From the NCBI GenBank assembly GCA_030838305.1, contig JAUTWY010000503.1, forward strand, positions 1-15,246: 15,246 nt of DNA, given 5' to 3'. Within the stretch, counting starts at the first letter, position 1. Every line of letters starts with the position of its first letter. Below, piece by piece: positions 1 through 6,683 of this stretch. The position numbers and the translations under genes were made by a program. Source of the stretch: Acidobacteriaceae bacterium (GTDB lineage: Bacteria; Acidobacteriota; Terriglobia; Terriglobales; Acidobacteriaceae). The notes beneath the pieces are model-generated. The model had not been told where the DNA came from and ran no database searches. It worked only from the letters and a program-made list of their open reading frames with translations.

Positions 1-1
1 G

Positions 2-16
2 CGCCGCTCAGCGGCG
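2..16. terminator. GC-rich inverted repeat at the left edge
   Basis: CGCCG (2-6) and CGGCG (12-16) are exact reverse complements around a five-base loop. The repeat lies just before the protease ribosome-binding region. It could be the end of a terminator for an upstream gene outside the window. No T-run follows on the plus strand, so this is only a structural observation. Confidence 0.25.
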
Positions 17-37
17 ACGTCCTGCCTTCGAGGGGAT

Positions 38-1786
38 ATGAAAAAATTTCTCGCTCTATTGATCGTCACCGGAATGCTCGTCAGTGGAACTCTGTCCTAT
101 GCCGACGACTCGAAAATATCGCCGGAGTTGCGCAATCAGCCTGCGACGCAGAAGGCGCAAATCATCGTTCAATATGCGCCGGGAACCCAAGTGAACTGCA
201 GTGGCCTGCTTGGACTGGTGTTTTGTCTGGTGGGTGACATTCTGAAACTGGGCGGCGCGATCCTCGGACAGTTGCCACTCATCAATGGCGTAGTCGCCCT
301 GCTCGATGGCAATGGCATCCAAAGCCTCTCCAACCAGTCCAACGTCGTCTATATCAGCGCGGACCGCCCACTCGCCCCGACGCTCAGCAACGGGGCGTCT
401 GCCGTGAACGCAGAATTCGCCTGGCAGTCGAACTTCACCGGCGCCGGCATCGGCGTTGCGCTGATCGACAGCGGCATCAGCAATCATCTTGATCTCAATC
501 AGGGCATCCTGCCGTATTCGCGCGTTGTCTATCAACAGTCTTTCGTCCCGGGAAATTCGAGTGCAGCTGACCAGTACGGGCACGGCACCCACATCGCAGG
601 CCTGATCGCCGGCGACGGTCTCAGCTCCACCGGCCCTCTCTATACCAAGACTTTCAAAGGCATCGCGCCCGGCGCAAACATCATCAACCTGCGCGTCCTC
701 GATGCGAACGGCGGGTCTACCGACAGCGCGGTGATCGCTGCCATCGCCCGCGCCATCTCCCTGAAATCGACCTACAACATTCGTGTGATCAACCTGTCGC
801 TCGGCCGCGCCGTCTATGAAAGTTACAAACTTGACCCGCTCTGCCAGGCGGTCGAAAGAGCCTGGAAGAACGGCATTGTAGTGGTAGTCGCGGCCGGTAA
901 TAACGGACGCTACCAGCCCACCAGCGGCTACGCCACCGTGACTTCTCCCGGCAACGACCCTTACGTCCTCACCGTCGGCGCGATGAAGCCCATGGGAACA
1001 CCCGCTCGCACCGACGACGTTATGGCCAGCTATAGCTCGAAAGGCCCCACTGTGGTTGACGCCGTCGTGAAGCCTGACCTCGTTGCCCCCGGCAACTTGC
1101 TGGTCTCGCTCGCAGCGCCCAATTCAACTCTCTACACGCAAAATCCGGCGAATCGCGTGCCCTACAGCTATTACATGAACGGAGGCAGTAAGTCATCTTC
1201 TTCCGCTTACTTCACGCTGAGCGGAACGAGCATGGCTACCGGCGTGGTCAGCGGAGCCGTTGCTGACCTTCTACAAAAGAGTCCGTATCTCACTCCCGAT
1301 CAGGTAAAGGCCCGCCTGATGAAGACTGCTTGGAAGTCTCTGCCCGCATACAGCAGCACGACCGATCCAGCCACCGGCATCACCTACACCGATCAGGATG
1401 ACGTGTTCACCGTCGGTGCCGGCTACCTCGATGTCGAAGCCGCTTTGATCAGCACCGACGTGGCGAAAGGGACCGCACTGTCTCCGATCGCTACTTTTAA
1501 CAGCACCACGAATCTGGTTTCCATGTCGGACGACCGCTCCGCAGTTTGGAATACTTCCTCCGCATGGTCGAACTCGGCCGTTTGGGGCTCCCCACAGTTC
1601 GTCGCCACATATTCGAGCAGCACACCGTACGGCAGCAACGTCCTCTGGGGATCGCAAGAGCCGTGGGGTAGCAACGTGCTATGGGGATCGAATGTGTTGT
1701 GGGGAAGCAACGTACTCTGGGGCAGCAATGTGCTCTGGGGAAGCAACGTTCTGTGGGGCAGCAACGCCAACGGCGGAGAGAACTAG
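38..1786 (+). CDS. Secreted subtilisin-like (S8) serine peptidase with C-terminal WGSNVL hexapeptide repeats
   Basis: A 582-residue S8 family protease, probably exported and autoprocessed. Residues 1-22 form a signal peptide (MKK, a hydrophobic core, then SYA before DDSK). Residues about 35-110 look like an I9-type inhibitory propeptide interrupted by a hydrophobic insert with two cysteines (C54 and C63). The catalytic domain shows the full triad: D144 in ALIDSG, H182 in YGHGTHIAG and S398 in SGTSMA. The oxyanion asparagine is N288 in AAGNNG. After the domain, from about residue 500, comes a Trp/Ser/Asn-rich tail ending in hexamers of the form WGSNVL: one YGSNVL, one WGSQEP, five exact WGSNVL and a final WGSNAN. 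The start is fixed by the signal peptide. AGGGG lies only two bases upstream of ATG, closer than usual. The frame stays open to the left edge but holds no other start there. Protease assignment is firm; substrate is unknown. Confidence 0.95.
   Translation: MKKFLALLIVTGMLVSGTLSYADDSKISPELRNQPATQKAQIIVQYAPGTQVNCSGLLGLVFCLVGDILKLGGAILGQLPLINGVVALLDGNGIQSLSNQSNVVYISADRPLAPTLSNGASAVNAEFAWQSNFTGAGIGVALIDSGISNHLDLNQGILPYSRVVYQQSFVPGNSSAADQYGHGTHIAGLIAGDGLSSTGPLYTKTFKGIAPGANIINLRVLDANGGSTDSAVIAAIARAISLKSTYNIRVINLSLGRAVYESYKLDPLCQAVERAWKNGIVVVVAAGNNGRYQPTSGYATVTSPGNDPYVLTVGAMKPMGTPARTDDVMASYSSKGPTVVDAVVKPDLVAPGNLLVSLAAPNSTLYTQNPANRVPYSYYMNGGSKSSSSAYFTLSGTSMATGVVSGAVADLLQKSPYLTPDQVKARLMKTAWKSLPAYSSTTDPATGITYTDQDDVFTVGAGYLDVEAALISTDVAKGTALSPIATFNSTTNLVSMSDDRSAVWNTSSAWSNSAVWGSPQFVATYSSSTPYGSNVLWGSQEPWGSNVLWGSNVLWGSNVLWGSNVLWGSNVLWGSNANGGEN
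1648..1770 (+). repeat. Tandem 18-bp coding repeat (WGSNVL units)
   Basis: Six-codon units encode W-G-S-N-V-L. Five exact protein copies run from 1672 to 1761, with degenerate units before (about 1630-1671) and after. The DNA copies differ at synonymous positions: Gly is ggt, gga or ggc; Ser is agc or tcg; Val is gtg, gta or gtt; Leu is cta, ttg, ctc or ctg. The repeat is therefore older than a fresh slippage event, and the peptide appears to be conserved. Confidence 0.85.
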
Positions 1787-1828
1787 AAGCATCCAAGCAA
1801 GCGCGAGCTCGAAGCGCCCCTCGAAACC

Positions 1829-1861
1829 ACGTCGCCCCTCGCATCGCGAGGGGCGACGTTT
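1829..1861 (+). terminator. Strong hairpin downstream of the S8 protease gene
   Basis: ACGTCGCCCCTCGC (1829-1842) pairs perfectly with 1846-1859 around a three-base loop, giving a 14-bp GC-rich stem followed by only a short T-run (TTT). It sits 42 bases after the protease stop codon and 37 bases before priA. It is a likely transcription terminator or mRNA 3'-end stabiliser for the protease; the weak U-tract leaves termination efficiency open. Confidence 0.65.
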
Positions 1862-1898
1862 CCAATGACGCATCCTCCGTAGGTTATCCTTCCAAGGA

Positions 1899-4352
1899 AT
1901 GCCAGAGTTCTGCGACGTCGCCCTGCCCGTGCCGCTCGAAATGGTTTTTACGTACCGTGTCCCGGGCGAGGCGACTCCCGTGGTCGGCGGCCGCGTGCTC
2001 GTACCGTTCCGCCAGCGGCGCATGACTGGCATTGTGGTTGACCTGCACGACCGCAAGCCATCGGTCAAAACAAAACCCATCTTGAGCGTCCTCGATGCTT
2101 CGCCGGTACTCGACGACCAACTGCTGCGCCTGGGCCGTTGGATTGCCGAATACTATCTCGCTCCGCTCGGCGAGGTTTTTCGTACCATGCTGCCGCTGAA
2201 CGCGGAGTTCAAACGCGCCATCGCATACCGCATTACCCCGGAAGGCCAGATGGCGCTGCATCTGGCTGGCATGTCGGGATCGTCCGCCCGCTCACGCCGC
2301 ACGCCAGACGAGCAGGCCGCCGAATTCCGCGTGCTCGATTACCTGGCTGCGCAAGAACCTGAGCCGGGGGAGACCGTCCAAGTCCGCGAACCAACTTTGC
2401 GCGCTGCTACGGGCGCCTCCAAACTCATCCTGAGTGGGATGGTGCGAAAGAAATGGCTGGCGCGCGAAGATGTCTCCGCCGTGCAGGATGCGACCCGCAC
2501 CGTCAAAATCGCGGTGCTGAAATCTGTCGAAGGTAAGCTCAACGATCATCAACGAGCCATTGTCGATACGCTGGCCGCCTCCGGGGGACGCGTTGCCGTA
2601 GAAGCGCTGCAGGGGCTGGAGGTCCCGCGAACCACGCTCAGCACTCTTGCCAGGCGCCGGGTGGTCGAAATTATTGAAGAGCCTGCCGCTTTCGAGATAT
2701 CGCGCAGCAAACCGCGGCCTTCTTTCGAATTCGATTTCAATGCGGCACAGCAAGCCGCACTGGCCCGTTTGCGCGAGGCCGTCGATGCGAAGAAATTCGC
2801 CGGAATTCTACTGCATGGCGTCACCGGGTCAGGCAAGACGGCAGTTTATCTCGCGGGCATGCGCGCGGTTCTTGATGCCGGACGCTCCGCAATCCTGCTG
2901 GTCCCGGAGATCGGCCTTACCCCCGCCGTCGCCGCCGATCTGCACCAGATCTTCGGGGAGGAAGTCGCCATCCTGCACTCCGCTCTTTCCGACAGAGAGC
3001 GCGCACAGCAGTGGCATCGCATCAAAAGTGGAGAAGCGCGCATGGTGGTCGGCACGCGCTCCGCGGTTTTCGCGCCGGTTGCCGATCTCGCGCTGATCAT
3101 TGTCGATGAAGAGCAGGATTCCTCTTACAAACAAGAGGAAACGCCCCGCTACCACGCCCGCGATATCGCGGTGGTCCGAGCCAAGATGGCGAACGGCGTT
3201 GTCGTGCTGGGGTCCGCCACTCCGTCGCTCGAATCGTATTTCAACGCGAAGAAAAATAAGTATGCGCTTGTGGAGTTGCCGGACCGGGTGGAGAAACGTC
3301 CTCTGCCCGAAGTCGAGATCATCGATATGAGGCAGGAATTCCAGGAAAGCGGACAGGAGCAGGTCATTTCGCGCAAGTTGGCGGCCGAGATCAAAGAGCG
3401 TTTCGAACGCAAAGAGCAAGTCATGGTGCTGCTCAACCGGCGCGGATACTCTCCTCTGGTGCTATGCCGCACCTGCGGAAAAACTCTGGAATGCCAGAAC
3501 TGCGCCATCGCACTCACGCTTCACAAACGGGAACATAAAATGGTTTGCCATTACTGCGGCTATACCGCACCCGTGCCCAAAGCCTGCGCGCATTGCGGCA
3601 GCGAGTATGTCTACTTCCTCGGCACTGGCTCGGAGAAACTGGAGGAATTGTTGCACGGCATGTTCCCGCAGGCACGCATTGCCCGTCTCGATCGCGATAC
3701 GGTGCGCGGGCACCAAGATTTCGAGCGCACGTTGAATGCGCTCAGCGAGGGCGAACTCGACTTGCTGGTCGGAACGCAGATGATCGCTAAAGGTCACGAC
3801 ATTCACGGAGTCACCCTGGTCGGAGTGATTGGCGCCGACAGTGCACTGGGCTTGCCTGACTTTCGCGCTGCCGAGCGCACCTTCCAACTACTCACCCAGG
3901 TTGCCGGCCGCGCCGGCCGCGGCCAATCTCCCGGCAAAGTAGTTCTGCAAACTTATTTTCAGGACCACTACGCCGTGCAATATGCCGCCCGCCATGATTT
4001 CGCCGGATTCTATGACAAAGAACTCCGCTTCCGCAGCTGGATGCACTATCCGCCATACTCCGCGTTGGCGAATGTTCTCATCCGCAGCGACAAGCTTGAC
4101 GAAGCCTTGCAGTGGTCGGGCACGCTGGGAAAGTGGTTTGAGCAGAACCGTCATGAAGGCGTGCGCGTGCTGGGACCGGCCGCGGCGCCCATCCTGCGAT
4201 TAAAGCGGGACTATCGCTATCACTTCGTGCTGAAGTCGCCCAGCCGTGAAAAACTAAACTCCACGTTGCGCGCCATGCTCGCCTACGCGGCCGCGCGGAA
4301 AATCCCCCGGACGCAGGTGATTGTGGATGTGGATGCCATCTGGCTGATGTGA
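1899..4352 (+). CDS. priA: Primosomal protein N' / replication restart helicase PriA
   Basis: An 817-residue PriA, the 3'-to-5' DNA helicase that recognises stalled forks and starts primosome reassembly in the cytoplasm. The N-terminal 3'-end-binding domain begins VALPVPL (7-13). The helicase core has Walker A GVTGSGKT (307-314), motif II DEEQ (403-406), motif V GTQMIAKGHD (625-634) and motif VI QVAGRAGRG (667-675). Between the two lobes lies the zinc-binding insert, with eight cysteines in four CxxC pairs: C523/C526, C532/C535, C550/C553 and C563/C566. Motif II is usually DEEH in PriA; here it is DEEQ. The length is somewhat above the E. coli protein. The ATG at 1899 is chosen because the conserved N-terminus begins there. 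AAGGA directly abuts the start codon, so the spacing is odd. Assignment is firm. Confidence 0.97.
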   Translation: MPEFCDVALPVPLEMVFTYRVPGEATPVVGGRVLVPFRQRRMTGIVVDLHDRKPSVKTKPILSVLDASPVLDDQLLRLGRWIAEYYLAPLGEVFRTMLPLNAEFKRAIAYRITPEGQMALHLAGMSGSSARSRRTPDEQAAEFRVLDYLAAQEPEPGETVQVREPTLRAATGASKLILSGMVRKKWLAREDVSAVQDATRTVKIAVLKSVEGKLNDHQRAIVDTLAASGGRVAVEALQGLEVPRTTLSTLARRRVVEIIEEPAAFEISRSKPRPSFEFDFNAAQQAALARLREAVDAKKFAGILLHGVTGSGKTAVYLAGMRAVLDAGRSAILLVPEIGLTPAVAADLHQIFGEEVAILHSALSDRERAQQWHRIKSGEARMVVGTRSAVFAPVADLALIIVDEEQDSSYKQEETPRYHARDIAVVRAKMANGVVVLGSATPSLESYFNAKKNKYALVELPDRVEKRPLPEVEIIDMRQEFQESGQEQVISRKLAAEIKERFERKEQVMVLLNRRGYSPLVLCRTCGKTLECQNCAIALTLHKREHKMVCHYCGYTAPVPKACAHCGSEYVYFLGTGSEKLEELLHGMFPQARIARLDRDTVRGHQDFERTLNALSEGELDLLVGTQMIAKGHDIHGVTLVGVIGADSALGLPDFRAAERTFQLLTQVAGRAGRGQSPGKVVLQTYFQDHYAVQYAARHDFAGFYDKELRFRSWMHYPPYSALANVLIRSDKLDEALQWSGTLGKWFEQNRHEGVRVLGPAAAPILRLKRDYRYHFVLKSPSREKLNSTLRAMLAYAAARKIPRTQVIVDVDAIWLM

Positions 4353-4386
4353 AGGCCCTGTCATCGCGAGCGCAGCGAGGGACCTT
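4352..4386. repeat. Hairpin-forming repeat-like element between priA and the M50 gene
   Basis: The stretch starting at the priA stop has outer arms AAGGCCCT (4352-4359) and AGGGACCTT (4378-4386), complementary except for one bulged base. An inner pair TCGC (4364-4367) and GCGA (4375-4378) lies within. The core TGTCATCGCGAGCGCAGCG resembles, from memory, short palindromic elements scattered through intergenic regions of some Acidobacteria and other bacteria. Here it separates two convergent genes, where a bidirectional terminator would be useful. Copy number cannot be judged from this window. Confidence 0.45.
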
Positions 4387-4430
4387 GGTGTTCCCCCTGC
4401 GGCGGAAATACTCTGGCTCAAAACCGTCTC

Positions 4431-5456
4431 CTAGCGGCGAAATTGGCGCACCGCTTCCGGCAACGACGCATGCCCCATCGGTGCTGGCGTCAGCGTGAGT
4501 ACCAGCATGATGAGCGCAAACAAAGCCAGCCACATCCGTCCGCCCGAGATCCGCGGCCAGTCCGCCACCTGCGGATGCCGAAAACTGCTTAACCACAGAA
4601 GAACGGCCCACACAAACCATCCTGTCCACAGGTAATACGCCATGGGGAGAAGAATCAGAATCGTCAGCCGTGAAACGATCTTGTGCGCCCGCGGCGCGAT
4701 TGAGAAAACAATATGTCCGCCATCCAATTGCCCGCCGGGAAGCAAGTTAAGCGACGTTGCCAGCATTCCGACCCAGGCTGCGATTGCAGTGGGGTGCAGC
4801 AACATGCGATCCAACGGAAGGGAAGCCCCGCCCCGCAGCAAACCCATCGCCGCGACTGCGCGATGGACTCCGTGAAAAATTAGTGGATACCCGAGTTCAT
4901 AGTCGGCTGCACCTAAGCCGGCCTGCATTGGCTTCGACCATGTCAACGAAACCACCAGCACCGCCAGTGCCACCACGAACCCTGCGATAGGCCCCGCAAT
5001 TCCAATATCGAACAGCGCGGTGCGGGAGCGAATCGGTGAGCGGATCAGGATAACTGCTCCCATGGTCCCAATTGGGGTTGGCATCGGAATAAAAAAAGGC
5101 AGCGTGGCATAAACTCCGTAGCGGCGGCAGTACAAGTAATGGCCCATCTCGTGAGCCAGAAAAAACAACATCAACGTAGTCATGAAGGGCACGCCGCCGA
5201 GCAAGCGCGCCGGATTTGAAAACGCCCAGTTCGCAGGGAAAAACGGCACCCCATCGTCCTCGAATGAGAGCGCCGCCTGACCATGCTGGAAGTTGTACTG
5301 CATGCGCGCTCCCATCACCAGCGTGGTAAAGCAGGTGGCGAGCAGCAGCAAGACGTGCAACCAATATCGTGGCTTCGGCGGCGATGACACTCGAGCCGGC
5401 ATCGGGCGCAAATATTCGAGGGTGGAGGAGGCTAGGGGAGAATTCGGTTCCGGCAT
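4431..5456 (-). CDS. Membrane zinc metalloprotease, M50 / site-2 protease type
   Basis: A 341-residue polytopic membrane protein. The zinc motif HEMGH (H102, E103, H106) sits at the end of a hydrophobic segment, and the second M50 motif LDGGH (244-248, with D245 as the third ligand) lies in a later one. The stretch FFIPMPTPIGTMGAVI (121-136) is typical of the EGY1-like/bacterial M50 subgroup. Transmembrane segments lie at about 31-50, 88-110, 150-172, 225-250, 258-290 and 305-325. The family cleaves substrates inside or next to the membrane, but the substrate here is unknown, and no PDZ domain or adjacent anti-sigma factor is visible to suggest a regulated sigma pathway. The gene follows HU on the same strand after a 139-base gap, and converges on priA. 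The ATG has only a partial GAAG ribosome-binding sequence. Confidence 0.9.
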   Translation of the reverse strand: MPEPNSPLASSTLEYLRPMPARVSSPPKPRYWLHVLLLLATCFTTLVMGARMQYNFQHGQAALSFEDDGVPFFPANWAFSNPARLLGGVPFMTTLMLFFLAHEMGHYLYCRRYGVYATLPFFIPMPTPIGTMGAVILIRSPIRSRTALFDIGIAGPIAGFVVALAVLVVSLTWSKPMQAGLGAADYELGYPLIFHGVHRAVAAMGLLRGGASLPLDRMLLHPTAIAAWVGMLATSLNLLPGGQLDGGHIVFSIAPRAHKIVSRLTILILLPMAYYLWTGWFVWAVLLWLSSFRHPQVADWPRISGGRMWLALFALIMLVLTLTPAPMGHASLPEAVRQFRR

Positions 5457-5595
5457 GCGAATCTTCGGCCCCGCGATTCGCTGAGGCCTGAACCTTTAGA
5501 TGCTACTACGTTTGACACGATCAATCGGCGAGAATGAAAACTGACGGAGTTGCTGGAATCTGAATGGCGAGAGCCCGGGACAGAAGCTGCCCTGC

Positions 5596-5865
5596 TCAGT
5601 CTATCGATTGCAGTTCCTTGCCCGGCTTGAAACGCACGGCCTTGCCCGGAGGAATGGAAACCTCGGCGCCCGTGCGTGGGTTGCGACCGATGCCGGTCTT
5701 GCGGGGACGCACATTAAACACGCCAAATCCGCGCAGCTCAATGCGATTGCCGCGGGCCAGCGCATTCTTCATGCTCTCAAAAACGGTTTCCACGGCCAAC
5801 TCGGCTTTGGTCTTTGTGATGCCGGTTCTGGCGACCACTTCGTTGATAATGTCGAGCTTGATCAC
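5596..5865 (-). CDS. HU/IHF-family nucleoid DNA-binding protein
   Basis: An 89-residue histone-like protein of normal family length. The helical N-terminus is followed by the signature GNRIELRGFGVFNVRPRK (residues about 39-56) and the DNA-contacting arm with GRNPRTG and the IPPGKAVRFKPGK ending. It binds and bends DNA as a dimer. Whether it is an HU or IHF-type subunit cannot be decided from sequence alone. The start codon is GTG (5863-5865), supported by GGGAG (CTCCC at 5872-5876 on the plus strand) six bases upstream. A near-consensus promoter precedes it. It lies between the Hfq-like gene and the M50 gene on the same strand, but its own promoter suggests separate transcription. Confidence 0.95.
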   Translation of the reverse strand: MIKLDIINEVVARTGITKTKAELAVETVFESMKNALARGNRIELRGFGVFNVRPRKTGIGRNPRTGAEVSIPPGKAVRFKPGKELQSID

Positions 5866-5910
5866 GAACGGCTCCCGCGTGCGGTGTGAAGTTCATGCTT
5901 CAAGTGATTG

Positions 5911-5939
5911 ATGCTATGGGAGATAAGGGAGATTGTCAA
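5911..5939 (-). promoter_or_regulatory. Sigma70-type promoter of the HU gene
   Basis: On the minus strand a perfect -35 TTGACA (5934-5939) is followed by a 17-base spacer and TAGCAT as the -10 (5911-5916). Transcription would start near 5904, leaving a leader of about 40 bases before the GTG. This is the best promoter seen in the window. Confidence 0.7.
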
Positions 5940-5957
5940 CGGGAGCATCTCTCCCGT
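5939..5957. terminator. Short hairpin between the Hfq-like and HU genes
   Basis: ACGGGAG (5939-5945) and CTCCCGT (5951-5957) form a 7-bp stem with a CATCT loop. It lies about 70 bases after the Hfq-like stop and abuts the HU -35 box. It may terminate the Hfq-like transcript or act as a binding site over the HU promoter. There is no clear T-run on either side. Confidence 0.35.
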
Positions 5958-6027
5958 AAACCTCAAGAGCAAACGGTGGGTTGTGGAATCGGCGACTAGA
6001 GTACCGGTAATCGCGGGTCGATCGGTC

Positions 6028-6510
6028 CTACCGTCCGCCTTCGTCCTCTTTGAACATGTACTTAATGGCGGGCTTGTAAATCATCAGGTTCGGTCGGCCA
6101 TCGTCGCGGATTACTTTGATGCAGGTCTTGTCGTACCACTCGATGACTCCATGCACTTCTTCGCCGTCGCGCAGCACAACCACCATCGGCGTTCTCGACT
6201 GCATTTGTTTCTGGTAATAGAAATTCTCGGCGTTGGTCTGTTCTGGAGGCGCAGCCTTTCGACCACCACCCGCTGCTCCCGCGCCACGGTCCACGCGCTC
6301 GGCCCGCTCAAATCCCCGCTCCGACCGCTCGTGGCGGTCGTTTCGGTCCCGGCGCTCCGTCAACTGGATATGGCTGGCGTTGTGATTCGCATTATGGTTG
6401 CCGTGGTTATGATCCACCCGCGGCAACGCCGGACGAATCAGTTTGCGGTTGGCGAAATTCTCTTCGTCTCCTGATTGCTGGACGGAAGTCGAAGCCATGG
6501 TCTCTTTCAT
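6028..6510 (-). CDS. hfq: Hfq-like Sm RNA-binding protein with a long disordered N-terminal extension
   Basis: The last ~65 residues form an Sm/Hfq-type domain: a helix with NFYYQKQ, then strands around MVVVLRDGEEVHGVIEWYD (an Sm1-like pattern), and a final YKPAIKYMF that matches the Hfq Sm2 motif YKHAISTV. The usual His of the K-H pair is Pro here. Ahead of it are about 95 residues unlike normal Hfq: a His/Asn-rich stretch (DHNHGNHNANHNASH), then Arg/Glu/Asp-rich charged sequence and a Gly/Ala linker. Classic Hfq has its flexible tail at the C-terminus, so this architecture is reversed. Likely role: RNA chaperone for sRNA-mRNA pairing. Start is uncertain: GTG at 6528, ATG at 6510 (used here) or ATG at 6498; none has an ideal ribosome-binding site. 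The domain call is good; Hfq function is inferred. Confidence 0.8.
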   Translation of the reverse strand: MKETMASTSVQQSGDEENFANRKLIRPALPRVDHNHGNHNANHNASHIQLTERRDRNDRHERSERGFERAERVDRGAGAAGGGRKAAPPEQTNAENFYYQKQMQSRTPMVVVLRDGEEVHGVIEWYDKTCIKVIRDDGRPNLMIYKPAIKYMFKEDEGGR

Positions 6511-6555
6511 AATGGCGCTGCCTTGCACACGCTCTCGCGCAGATTGCGAAATTAG

Positions 6556-6578
6556 AGTGCCCTAAAAAGTGCCCTAAA
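6556..6578. repeat. Tandem direct repeat AGTGCCCTAAA x2 upstream of hfq
   Basis: AGTGCCCTAAA occurs at 6556-6566 and again at 6568-6578, a 12-base period, 28-50 bases upstream of the outermost hfq start (GTG at 6528) and 46-68 bases upstream of the ATG at 6510. The placement suits a promoter-proximal regulator site with two bound subunits. The function is inferred. Confidence 0.45.
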
Positions 6579-6592
6579 GTATTTACGAAGGC

Positions 6593-6604
6593 GTGAAATT
6601 TCAC
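6593..6604. promoter_or_regulatory. 12-bp palindrome GTGAAATTTCAC, candidate operator
   Basis: A perfect 12-bp inverted repeat with no spacer, in an AT-rich island between the hfq start and the AGGAGG at 6617. Such a site is typical of a dimeric repressor operator. It lies 15 bases beyond the direct repeat. No regulator gene is adjacent. Confidence 0.4.
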
Positions 6605-6628
6605 CTAACGTAACACAGGAGGCTGCTC

Positions 6629-6679
6629 ATGACAATGCTGCTTTCGTGCCATTACAGATGCCAAATCTTGCACACCTGA
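6629..6679 (+). CDS. Possible 16-residue peptide with a consensus ribosome-binding site
   Basis: A perfect AGGAGG (6617-6622) stands six bases before ATG (6629), the best-spaced Shine-Dalgarno in the window. The frame reads MTMLLSCHYRCQILHT then TGA. Upstream lie the palindrome and direct repeats, which could serve a divergent promoter. Downstream the MFS gene ends on the opposite strand at 6684, so it is not a leader peptide for any following plus-strand gene. It could be a genuine small protein or a chance match; the sequence matches nothing I know. Confidence 0.2.
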   Translation: MTMLLSCHYRCQILHT

Positions 6680-6683
6680 TTCT

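Noticed and set aside
1423..1770. Minus-strand frame with regular LLPQSTLLPHN-type repeats
   Set aside because: The repeat is the mirror of the WGSNVL codons on the plus strand, where the protease is well supported.
1630..1770. Possible CRISPR or satellite array
   Set aside because: The 18-bp units have no spacers, vary only synonymously and are in frame with the protease.
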